NCBI RefSeq assembly: GCF_050908995.1 | Contig: NC_135121.1 | Span: forward strand, 1 to 64,000 | Origin: Andrena cerasifolii | Lineage: Eukaryota; Arthropoda; Insecta; Hymenoptera; Andrenidae | Reading direction: 5' to 3' | Length of the DNA stretch: 64,000 nt | In this document: positions 1 to 9,223 of the stretch, one piece after another | How the letters are laid out: each line of letters begins with the position of its first letter | Numbering within the stretch: the first letter of the stretch is position 1 | Notes under the pieces: generated by a model | The model's input: only the letters and a program-made list of their open reading frames with translations | What the model was told of the DNA's origin: nothing | The model's database searches: none | Position numbers and translations under genes: made by a program

Positions 1-3000
1 AACAAAATTTTTTAAAAATTTTTTTATTTTTTTTAAAAAAATTTTTTTTTTATTTTTTTCTATATTTTTTAATTTTTTAATTTTTTTAAAATTTTTTTCA
101 TTTTGTTAAATATTTTTTTAATTTTTTTTTATTTTGTTTTAATTTTTTAACAATTTCTTTTAAAAAAATATTATTTATGTTTTTGTATTTTTTCTACATT
201 TTTTATTTTTTTTTTCATTTTTAATTTTATTTAAATTTAAATTTTTTTATTTTTTTTTTAATTATAATTTTTTATTTAAAAAAATGTTTTTTTAATTTTT
301 ATTTTTTCTTTTATTTTAATTTTTTTAAATTTTTAAATTTTTTTTAATTTTCTTATAAATTTTTTTTAATTTTGTTTTAATTTTTTTTATTTTTTTTTTT
401 AAATTTTCTATATTTTTTAACTTTTTCATTTTTTAAATTTTTTTTTTAAATTTTTGTTTTTTTTTAATTTTTTATTTTTTTATTTATTTTATTAAATTTT
501 TTTTAAATTTTTTCTTATTTTTTTTTAAATTTTAAAATTTTTTTTAAACTTCCTTATAATTTTTTTAAATTTTTTATTTTTTTTAAAAAAATTGTTTTTA
601 ATTTTTTAACAAATTTTTTTAAAATTGTTTTTTATTTTCTTTAAATTTTTTTTATTTTTTTTAAAAAAAATTTCTATATTTTTAACTTTTTCATTTTTTT
701 AAATTTTTTTTATTTTTTTTTAATTTTTTAAAAATTTTTTTAAAATTTTTAAAAATTTTTTTAAATTTTTTTTAATTTTTTTTTTAAAAATTTGTTTTAA
801 TTTTTTAACAAAATTTTTTTTTAATTTTTTTTATTTTTTTAATTAAATTTTTTTTAATTTTCTTATAATTTTTTTATTTTTTTTAAATTTTTAAATTTTT
901 TTAAAATTTTTTCTTATTTTTTTTTTAAATTTTAATTTTTTTTTAATTTTCTTATAATTTTTTTTAAATTTTTTAATTTTTTTAAAAAAATTGTTTTAAT
1001 TTTTTAACAAATTTTTTTAAAATTATTTTTTATTTTCCTTTAAATTTTTTTTTATTTTTTTTAAAAAAAATTTCTATATTTTTTGACTTTTTCATTTTTT
1101 TTAAATTTTTTTATTTTTTTTAAATTTTTTAAATTTTTTTTTAAGTTTTTTAAAATTTTTTTAAAATTTTTTTAAATTTTTTTTTAAAAAATTTGTTTTA
1201 ATTTTTTAACAAATTTTTTTTAAAATTTTTTTATTTTTTTTAATTTAATTTTTTTTTAATTTTCTTATAATTTTTTTATTTTTTTTAAATTTTTAAAATT
1301 TTTTTTCAATTTTTTTTTAAAAAATTTGTTTTAATTTTTTAACAAATTTTTTTTAAAATTTTTTTTATTTTTTTTAAAAATTTTTTTTTATTTTTTTCTA
1401 TATTTTTTAATTTTTTTAATTTTTATTAAAAAAATTTCAATTTGTTAAATTTTGTTTTAAATTTTTTTTTATTTTGTTTTAATTTTTTAACAATTTCTTT
1501 TAAAAAAATATTATTTATGTTTTTGTATTTTTTCTACATTTTTTATTTTTTTTCATTTTTAATTTTATTTAAATTTAAATTTTTTTATTTTTTTTTTAAT
1601 TATAATTTTTTATTTAAAAAAATGTTTTTTTAATTTTTATTTTTCTTTTATTTTAATTTTTTTAAATTTTTAAATTTTTTTTTAATTTTCTTCTAATTTT
1701 TTTTTTAATTTTGTTTTAATTTTTTTTATTTTTTTTTTAAAAAAAATTTTCTATATTTTTTAACTTTTCATTTTATAAAATTTTTTTTTAAAATTTTTTG
1801 TTTTTTTTTAAATTTTTTATTTTTTTATTTATTTTTTTAAATTTTTTTTAAAATTTTTTCTTATTTTTTTTTAAATTTTAAAATTTTTTTTAATTTTCTT
1901 ATAATTTTTTTAAAATTTTTTAATTTTTTTAAAAAAAATTGTTTTAATTTTTTAACAAATTTTTTTAAAATTAGTTTTTATTTTCTTTAAAATTTTTTTT
2001 ATTTTTTTTAAAAAAAAATTCTATATTTTTTAACTTTTTCATTTTTTTAAATTTTTTTATTTTTTTAATTTTTTTAAAATTTTTTTTAAATTTTTAAATT
2101 TTTTTTAAATTTTTTAAATTTTTTTTAAATTTTTTAAATTTTTTTTAAAAAATTTGTTTTAATTTTTTTTAAATTTTTTTTTAAAAAAATTTGTTTTAAT
2201 TTTTTAACAAAATTTTTTTTTAATTTTTTTTATTTTTTTAATTTAAATTTTTTTTTAATTTTCTTATAATTTTTTTATTTTTTTTAAATTTTTAAAAATT
2301 TTTTTCAATTTTTTTTAAAAAAATTTGTTTTAATTTTTTAACAAAATTTTTTTAAAAAATTTTTTTATTTTTTTTAAAAAAATTTTTTTTTTATTTTTTT
2401 TCTATATTTTTAATTTTTTTAATTTTTTTAAAATTTTTTTCATTTTGTTAAATATTTTTTTAATTTTTTTTTATTTTGTTTTAATTTTTTAACAATTTCT
2501 TTTAAAAAAATATTATTTATGTTTTTGTATTTTTTCTACATTTTTTATTTTTTTTTTCATTTTTAATTTTATTTAAATTTAAATTTTTTTATTTTTTTTT
2601 TAATTATAATTTTTTATTTAAAAAAATGTTTTTTTAATTTTTATTTTTCTTTTATTTTAATTTTTTTAAATTTTTAAATTTTTTAATTTTCTTATAAATT
2701 TTTTTTAAATTTTGTTTTAATTTTTTTTATTTTTTTTTTTTTAAATTTTCTATATTTTTTAACTTTTTCATTTTTTAAATTTTTTTTTTAAATTTTTGTT
2801 TTTTTTTTAAATTTTTTATTTTTTTTATTTATTTTATTAAATTTTTTTAAATTTTTTCTTATTTTTTTTTAAATTTTAAAATTTTTTTTAAACTTCCTTA
2901 TAATTTTTTTTAAATTTTTTATTTTTTTTAAAAAATTGTTTTAATTTTTTAACAAATTTTTTTAAAATTGTTTTTTATTTTCTTTAAATTTTTTTTATTT

Positions 3001-6000
3001 TTTTAAAAAAAATTTCTATATTTTTAACTTTTTCATTTTTTTAATTTTTTTTATTTTTTTTTAATTTTTTAAAAATTTTTTTAAAATTTTTAAAAATTTT
3101 TTTAAATTTTTTTTAATTTTTTTTTTAAAAATTTGTTTTAATTTTTTAACAAAATTTTTTTTAAATTTTTTTTATTTTTTTTAATTTAAATTTTTTTTAA
3201 TTTTCTTATAATTTTTTTATTTTTTTTAAATTTTTAAATTTTTTTAAAATTTTTTCTTATTTTTTTTTTAAATTTTAAATTTTTTTTTAATTTTCTTATA
3301 ATTTTTTTTAAATTTTTTAATTTTTTTAAAAAAAATTGTTTTAATTTTTTAACAAATTTTTTTAAAATTATTTTTTATTTTCTTTAAATTTTTTTTTATT
3401 TTTTTTAAAAAAAAATTTCTATATTTTTTGACTTTTTCATTTTTTTTAAATTTTTTTATTTTTTTTAAATTTTTTAAATTTTTTTTTAAGTTTTTTAAAA
3501 TTTTTTTAAAATTTTTTTAAATTTTTTTTTAAAAAATTTGTTTTAATTTTTTAACAAATTTTTTTTAAAATTTTTTTTATTTTTTTTAATTTAATTTTTT
3601 TTTAATTTTCTTATAATTTTTTTATTTTTTTTAAATTTTTAAAATTTTTTTTCAATTTTTTTTTAAAAAATTTGTTTTAATTTTTTAACAAAATTTTTTT
3701 AAAATTTTTTTATTTTTTTTAAAAATTTTTTTTTTTATTTTTTTCTATATTTTTTAATTTTTTTAATTTTTATTAAAAAAATTTCAATTTGTTAAATTTT
3801 GTTTTAAATTTTTTTTTATTTTGTTTTAATTTTTTAACAATTTCTTTTAAAAAAATATTATTTATGTTTTTGTATTTTTTCTACATTTTTTATTTTTTTT
3901 CATTTTTAATTTTATTTAAATTTAAATTTTTTTATTTTTTTTTTAATTATAATTTTTTATTTAAAAAAATGTTTTTTTAATTTTTATTTTTCTTTTATTT
4001 TAATTTTTTTAAATTTTTAAATTTTTTTTTAATTTTCTTCTAATTTTTTTTTAATTTTGTTTTAATTTTTTTTATTTTTTTTTTAAAAAAAATTTTCTAT
4101 ATTTTTTAACTTTTTCATTTTATAAAATTTTTTTTTAAAATTTTTTGTTTTTTTTTAAATTTTTTATTTTTTTTATTTATTTTTTTAAATTTTTTTAAAA
4201 TTTTTTCTTATTTTTTTTTAAATTTTAAAATTTTTTTTTAATTTTCTTATAATTTTTTTAAAATTTTTTAATTTTTTTAAAAAAAATTGTTTTAATTTTT
4301 TAACAAATTTTTTTAAAATTAGTTTTTATTTTCTTTAAAATTTTTTTATTTTTTTTAAAAAAAAATTCTATATTTTTTAACTTTTTCATTTTTTTTAAAT
4401 TTTTTTATTTTTTTTAATTTTTTTAAAATTTTTTTTAAATTTTTTAAAATTTTTTTTAAATTTTTTAAAATTTTTTTTAAATTTTTTTAAATTTTTTTTT
4501 AAAAAATTTGTTTTAATTTTTTTAAATTTTTTTTTAAAAAATTTGTTTTAATTTTTTAACAAAATTTTTTTTTAATTTTTTTTATTTTTTTTAATTTAAA
4601 TTTTTTTTAATTTTCTTATAATTTTTTTATTTTTTTTAAATTTTTAAAAATTTTTTTCAATTTTTTTTAAAAAAATTTGTTTTAATTTTTTAACAAAATT
4701 TTTTTAAAAATTTTTTTATTTTTTTTAAAAAAATTTTTTTTTTATTTTTTTCTATATTTTTTAATTTTTTTAATTTTTTTAAAATTTTTTTCATTTTGTT
4801 AAATATTTTTTTAATTTTTTTTTATTTTGTTTTAATTTTTTAACAATTTCTTTTAAAAAAATATTATTTATGTTTTTGTATTTTTTCTACATTTTTTATT
4901 TTTTTTTTCATTTTTAATTTTATTTAAATTTAAATTTTTTTATTTTTTTTTTAATTATAATTTTTTATTTAAAAAAATGTTTTTTTAATTTTTATTTTTC
5001 TTTTATTTTAATTTTTTTAAATTTTTAAATTTTTTTTAATTTTCTTATAAATTTTTTTTAATTTTGTTTTAATTTTTTTATTTTTTTTTTTTAAATTTTC
5101 TATATTTTTTAACTTTTTCATTTTTTAAATTTTTTTTTTAAATTTTTGTTTTTTTTTTAAATTTTTTATTTTTTTTATTTATTTTATTAAATTTTTTTTA
5201 AATTTTTTCTTATTTTTTTTTAAATTTTAAAATTTTTTTTAAACTTCCTTATAATTTTTTTTAAATTTTTTATTTTTTTAAAAAAATTGTTTTAATTTTT
5301 TAACAAATTTTTTTAAAATTGTTTTTTATTTTCTTTAAATTTTTTTTATTTTTTTTAAAAAAAATTTCTATATTTTTTAACTTTTTCATTTTTTTAAATT
5401 TTTTTTATTTTTTTTTAATTTTTTAAAAATTTTTTTAAAATTTTTAAAAATTTTTTTAAATTTTTTTTAATTTTTTTTTTAAAAATTTGTTTTAATTTTT
5501 TAACAAAATTTTTTTTAAATTTTTTTTATTTTTTTTAATTTAAATTTTTTTTAATTTTCTTATAATTTTTTTATTTTTTTTAAATTTTTAAATTTTTTTA
5601 AAATTTTTTCTTATTTTTTTTTTAAATTTTAAATTTTTTTTTAATTTTCTTATAATTTTTTTTAAATTTTTTAATTTTTTTAAAAAAAATTGTTTTAATT
5701 TTTTAACAAATTTTTTTAAAATTATTTTTTATTTTCTTTAAATTTTTTTTTATTTTTTTTAAAAAAAAATTTCTATATTTTTTGACTTTTTCATTTTTTT
5801 TAAATTTTTTTATTTTTTTTAAATTTTTTAAATTTTTTTTTAAGTTTTTTAAAATTTTTTTAAAATTTTTTTTAAATTTTTTTTTAAAAAATTTGTTTTA
5901 ATTTTTTAACAAATTTTTTTTAAAATTTTTTTTATTTTTTTTAATTTAATTTTTTTTTAATTTTCTTATAATTTTTTTATTTTTTTTAAATTTTTAAAAT

Positions 6001-6740
6001 TTTTTTTCAATTTTTTTTTAAAAAATTTGTTTTAATTTTTTAACAAAATTTTTTTAAAATTTTTTTTATTTTTTTTAAAAATTTTTTTTTTTATTTTTTT
6101 CTATATTTTTTAATTTTTTTAATTTTTATTAAAAAAATTTCAATTTGTTAAATTTTGTTTTAAATTTTTTTTTATTTTGTTTTAATTTTTTAACAATTTC
6201 TTTTAAAAAAATATTATTTATGTTTTTGTATTTTTTCTACATTTTTTATTTTTTTTCATTTTTAATTTTATTTAAATTTAAATTTTTTTATTTTTTTTTT
6301 AATTATAATTTTTTATTTAAAAAAATGTTTTTTTAATTTTTATTTTTCTTTTATTTTAATTTTTTAAATTTTTTCAAATTTTTAAATTTTTTTTTTAATT
6401 TTCATATAATTTTTTTATTCTTTAAAATTTTTTTTAAATTTTTTTTAAAAAAATTGTTTTAATTTTTTAACAAAATTTTTTTTAAATTTTTTTTATTTTT
6501 TTTTAATTTAAATTTTTTTTAATATTCTAATAATTTTTATATTTTTTTTAAATTTTTTTTAAAAAAATTTGTTTTAATTTTTTAACAAAATTTTTTTAAA
6601 ATTTTTTTTATTTTTTTTTTAAATTTTTTTTATTTTTTTCTATATTTTTTAATTTTTTTAATTTTTTTAAAAATTTTTTCATTTTGTTAAATTTTTTTTT
6701 AAATTTTTTTTATTTTGTTTTAATTTTTTAACAATTTCTT
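1..6740. repeat. AT-only satellite with ~2.35 kb higher-order repeat
   Basis: The stretch is almost entirely A and T, strongly T-biased on the plus strand. A landmark (ttatttatgt) recurs near 171, 1511, 2513, 3858, 4864 and 6214, so spacings alternate ~1340 and ~1005 bp and the higher-order unit is ~2345-2355 bp. A smaller box, TTTGTT-N10-AACAAA (an inverted repeat, sometimes imperfect), recurs about 30 times with an ordered spacing pattern of roughly 460/200/200/203/136/148 in the long half and 460/255/136/149 in the short half. Three identical 63-codon open frames (1442, 3789, 6145) mirror the period and are low-complexity F/L/Y strings, not genes. Gypsy-1 is inserted in this satellite: the satellite stops within the taacaatttctt box. 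Confidence 0.9.
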
Positions 6741-6829
6741 TGTTACGAGCCGGGGCTGCGGCAACGCGAGAGGCCGGCGAGAAGGGTATTTCCCAAGGAA
6801 TATGGTTAACGAATTTGTTAGTAAGGTGC

Positions 6830-7311
6830 GCGGACGAACCTGATGCGAAATCAGGGAGCCGCTTGGATTATTGACGGCGAGGACGAACCTGATGCGAAAT
6901 CAGGGAGCCTCTAGGAATGGAGTCAAGCGCGGACGAACCTGATTTGAAATCAGGGAGCCGCAGGAGGGTGAAACGTCGTGAACGAACCCGATGCGAAATC
7001 GGGGTGTCACTAGGATGATGTTCACAGACGAACTCGACGCGAAGTCGAGGAGCTGTTAGGAGGTTGGATTATTCACAGACGAACCTGGTGCGAAACCAGG
7101 GAGCTGTTCGGAGGTTGGTAGACTTACAGACGAACCTGGTGCGAAACCAGGGAGCTGTAGGATACGGACGAACCTGATGCGAAATCAGGGAGCCGTAGGA
7201 GGGTTACACGTGGACGAACCCGATGCGAAATCGGGGAGCCACTAGGTTGGTAAAATTCCTTTATTTGGATGAAAGGTTGCTAACTAACCTGATGCTAGAT
7301 CAGGGAGTCGC
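6830..7311. repeat. Array of ten 33-nt hairpin units with compensatory stem changes
   Basis: Units begin near 6830, 6879, 6929, 6978, 7024, 7075, 7125, 7163, 7210 and 7279. Each has an outer 4-bp stem, 5' internal loop ACGAA, inner 6-bp stem, loop GCGAA, the stem's complement, 3' internal loop GAG, and the outer complement. Stems vary but stay paired. Outer: GCGG/CCGC, GAGG/CCTC, GTGA/TCAC, ACAG/CTGT, ACGG/CCGT, GTGG/CCAC. Inner: CCTGAT/ATCAGG, CCCGAT/ATCGGG, CTCGAC/GTCGAG, CCTGGT/ACCAGG. Loops are nearly fixed; exceptions are TTGAA in unit 3, GTG for GAG in unit 4, and degenerate unit 10. Spacers differ in length and sequence. The array lies downstream of the LTR TATA box, so it should be in element RNA on the minus strand. 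I do not recognise the RNA. Confidence 0.9.
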
Positions 7312-7769
7312 GGGAAATGTTATTAATGCCTCGTAACTCTTAATTTTTATTTGATACAACTCGAGCGGTAAAGTTGTATCAGTGGGTGAGCGCTACTAAG
7401 TTTAATAAGGATCGCTGGGTAAAAGATGGGTTTAACGAATCAACTCGATTTAGAAGTGAACACCATTCGTGTATTCAAGATTAGTTGGTACAAATGTGAA
7501 TGTCGCGATTAAATAGTGTAATAAATGTGTGAAAATTACCACTAATTTGCTCGGTGTTGACGCACTGGCGATGCGGGGCGTACGAGCGGCTATTACAAAG
7601 TGTCCAATAGAATGTAAACCGAACTCGCGGATTCTATGGGATCAACTGTGATTCCGACAGAGACTTTAGCTCGATCTTACTGAATTCAACCGACTCGGTA
7701 CGAGCGTGACACAACGTTACTCTACGCGTAACTGTACTGCTTTTAACCGCAGAGGGTAGAAACCAAAGG

Positions 7770-7777
7770 GTTTATAT
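7770..7777 (-). promoter_or_regulatory. TATA box of the Gypsy-1 LTR
   Basis: The minus strand reads TATATAAA here. It is inside the LTR, about 230 bp from the LTR's 5' (U3) end at 8006, which fits a U3 promoter. Transcription would start near 7745 and run through the hairpin array. Confidence 0.55.
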
Positions 7778-8006
7778 AGTCCCAAAAATGAGTGGGGATG
7801 CATTTGAAATTTCCATATAAGGAAATTCTTCGGGGTCGTCGTCGTGTCACTCCCGTTCCCATGGTCGTGATCCAGATGGTCGAGATCATGACCCCCCTTA
7901 GTGGTATGTGATAAGCAAAAGGATTTTTAGGGCGTTTTCCCTTCGTAGACGCGAGCTCGAAAAGTGGTTGAGAGCGGCGTATGGGGAAAAATCCACATAC
8001 GTAACA

Positions 8007-8015
8007 TCTCCCCCC
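8007..8015 (-). other. Polypurine tract of Gypsy-1
   Basis: The minus strand reads GGGGGGAGA immediately before the TGTTACG start of the LTR, the expected site of plus-strand DNA priming. Confidence 0.65.
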
Positions 8016-8165
8016 GTAGACAAAACATCGCGATTCTCGCGATGCTTTTCAAAAGAAGGAAAAACGCCCCACAAATCCTTTTGTAAACAAGAGTGTGAGA
8101 AAGAATTGTCGGGTGTAGTGTAATGTAATGTGTACTTATCGCTAGGTGTTGCGGGGTGTAAAAGT

Positions 8166-8762
8166 TTAGTCGTCGCTGGGTATCACGTAGCCCAGCTCCA
8201 GCCAGTGGTCAATGACGTCTAGTGGAGGTTGTCCGGGTAGCCGGTCGAGCGTCAGCGTGGCCGTGAAGCCGTCCAGTGTTGACTGTATGTTGGCGAGGAG
8301 GCCCTTCCTTCTCGCCATTACCATCTCTGCGATCCGCGTCGTCCTCTGGAGCGGTCGGCGGGAGCGTAACTTAACGCCCCTCAGACGGATCCTCACTGTC
8401 TGCCAGGGGAGGGCATGGAACCGCGGTGGCAAGGATCGCAATTCCGCGACAGGGCAGTCCATCGTGATCCCATAATCGCCAAAGAAGATGCTGCAGATGG
8501 TCCCATTTACTGCGGTGACCTCGCCGCGAAGCCACCCCTTCCTGGGAGACTTTACAGTTACGAGTCGTCCTGGCCTGATGCTGGACATTGTTGGCAGGCA
8601 TAGATGTTGTTTCGACATCATGTGTACGTTTAATTCGCGTATCATGACCTTCGCTGCCTCGCTGTACGTATCCAGGGCGACCCAGAACAGGGTGGGGTCC
8701 TCCACGCACATGACCAGGCAGCGGGAAGTGTTGCCGAGGTCACGCGCTGAGATGGTCCTCAT
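8166..8762 (-). CDS. Retroelement-encoded extended Tudor domain protein
   Basis: This 198-residue protein matches an extended Tudor domain along its whole length. Residues 15-50 resemble the N-terminal SN-like part. Residues 60-110 are the Tudor core, with a G-W-L-R-G-E-V strand and an FFGDYG turn where family members have F-x-D-Y-G-N. Residues 111-198 form the C-terminal SN-like wrap, including L-P-x-x-F-x-x-L-P and a final hydrophobic helix. Animal Tudor proteins of this type bind dimethylarginine on Piwi-class proteins and organise germline granules; that role here is inference. The gene lies between env and the LTR, overlaps the end of accessory gene 1 by 23 nt in another frame, and is GC-richer than env and pol. 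Its frame is closed by a stop about 17 codons before the ATG, so it probably starts at 8762. Confidence 0.8.
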   Translation of the reverse strand: MRTISARDLGNTSRCLVMCVEDPTLFWVALDTYSEAAKVMIRELNVHMMSKQHLCLPTMSSIRPGRLVTVKSPRKGWLRGEVTAVNGTICSIFFGDYGITMDCPVAELRSLPPRFHALPWQTVRIRLRGVKLRSRRPLQRTTRIAEMVMARRKGLLANIQSTLDGFTATLTLDRLPGQPPLDVIDHWLELGYVIPSDD

Positions 8763-9090
8763 GTTTGCGTTTTTTCGTGACGATCTGTTCGCCTGGTGTC
8801 CAATTACGAATGTTGTCGTCGGTTATTTCCCGGAGCACCAAACAGTCCGGGATGCAGCGATGGGGTTTAATGTCGGTTTTTTGGACGCCCACCGACTTGA
8901 CACTGGTCTTCCGAGTCAAAGAGCTTCGGCCCCTCTTGACAATTCCTCCCGTGCTGCGGTTATACGGCCTTGGTGTGAGTGTAGTACCCACTCGGGATGA
9001 AGTTTCCCAAGATCCGTGATGTCCTGTTTGTACTGCTATGGTCCTTGTTCCCTCGTCTAGCGTGGTCTGTGTAGCGATGCTCTTAGACAT
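8740..9090 (-). CDS. Accessory protein 1: small basic protein with repeated LC8-like motifs
   Basis: A 116-residue open frame with no family I recognise. Three related motifs stand out: SIATQT (residues 4-9), TIAVQT (17-22) and SVGVQK (66-71). They resemble dynein light chain LC8 docking sites, which centre on T/V-Q-T. Residues 106-111 (KKRKHE) look like a nuclear localisation signal, and Ser/Thr/Arg are abundant. It begins 134 bp after env, about 20 nt downstream of a TATA plus initiator-like pair, and its last 23 nt overlap the Tudor gene in another frame. Dual translation from one mRNA by leaky scanning or reinitiation is plausible. A run of six A lies near the overlap, but it is not phased as a canonical -1 slippery site. 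Confidence 0.55.
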   Translation of the reverse strand: MSKSIATQTTLDEGTRTIAVQTGHHGSWETSSRVGTTLTPRPYNRSTGGIVKRGRSSLTRKTSVKSVGVQKTDIKPHRCIPDCLVLREITDDNIRNWTPGEQIVTKKRKHEDHLSA

Positions 9091-9103
9091 GTAGAAGCAG
9101 GAG

Positions 9104-9141
9104 TTGTGCTGAGTTAAGGGGCCTGATGCCCTGCTTTTATA
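9104..9141 (-). promoter_or_regulatory. Probable internal promoter for the accessory genes
   Basis: The minus strand reads TATAAAAG at 9141-9134, and a CTCAGCA initiator-like sequence follows with its A about 30 nt from the first T of the TATA box, the usual spacing for RNA polymerase II in insects. The ATG of accessory gene 1 follows about 20 nt later. Its place between env and the accessory genes means it could drive them independently of the LTR. Confidence 0.55.
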
Positions 9142-9223
9142 GGGAAGAAACCCTTATCGCGCCCCCACCCTGAAACTATACGTGTCCCAGAGGAGGGATT
9201 CTCGTGGGAGTGGTTTCATCCCT

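Larger units (their letters stand above)
6741..8006 (-). repeat. 3' LTR of Gypsy-1 (1266 bp)
   Basis: The segment begins TGTTACG and ends CGTAACA on the plus strand, a 7-bp terminal inverted repeat in the canonical TG...CA form. On the minus strand it directly follows a purine tract (GGGGGGAGA), as a 3' LTR should, and on the other side it meets the AT satellite. It holds a TATA box (7777-7770), AATAAA signals (7351-7346 and 7265-7260) and the hairpin array (6830-7311). There is no second copy in the window, so the ends rest on PPT adjacency and the terminal repeats, not on a pairwise match. Confidence 0.75.

Noticed and set aside
1442..6336. Three identical 63-codon frames in the AT satellite
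   Set aside because: They recur with the satellite period and are low-complexity F/L/Y/K. They are satellite copies, not genes.
6830..7311. CRISPR-like array
   Set aside because: The repeated parts differ in stem sequence, the spacers vary from about 3 to 40 bp, and the setting is a eukaryotic LTR. Covarying hairpins explain it better.
6830..7311. Hammerhead ribozyme, because CTGATG and GAAA occur in most units
   Set aside because: The CTGATG is part of a stem that changes to CCGATG, TCGACG and CTGGTG in other units, so the catalytic core is not conserved, and there is no room for stem II.
8740..8790. Programmed -1 frameshift joining accessory 1 to Tudor at AAAAAAC
   Set aside because: The heptamer is out of phase for the X-XXY-YYZ rule, and Tudor lies in the +1 frame relative to accessory 1. 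A separate start at 8762 is simpler.
8371..9019. Plus-strand frames opposite the Tudor and accessory genes
   Set aside because: They are antisense shadows without any recognisable domain, while the minus-strand frames show family motifs and fit the element's gene order.
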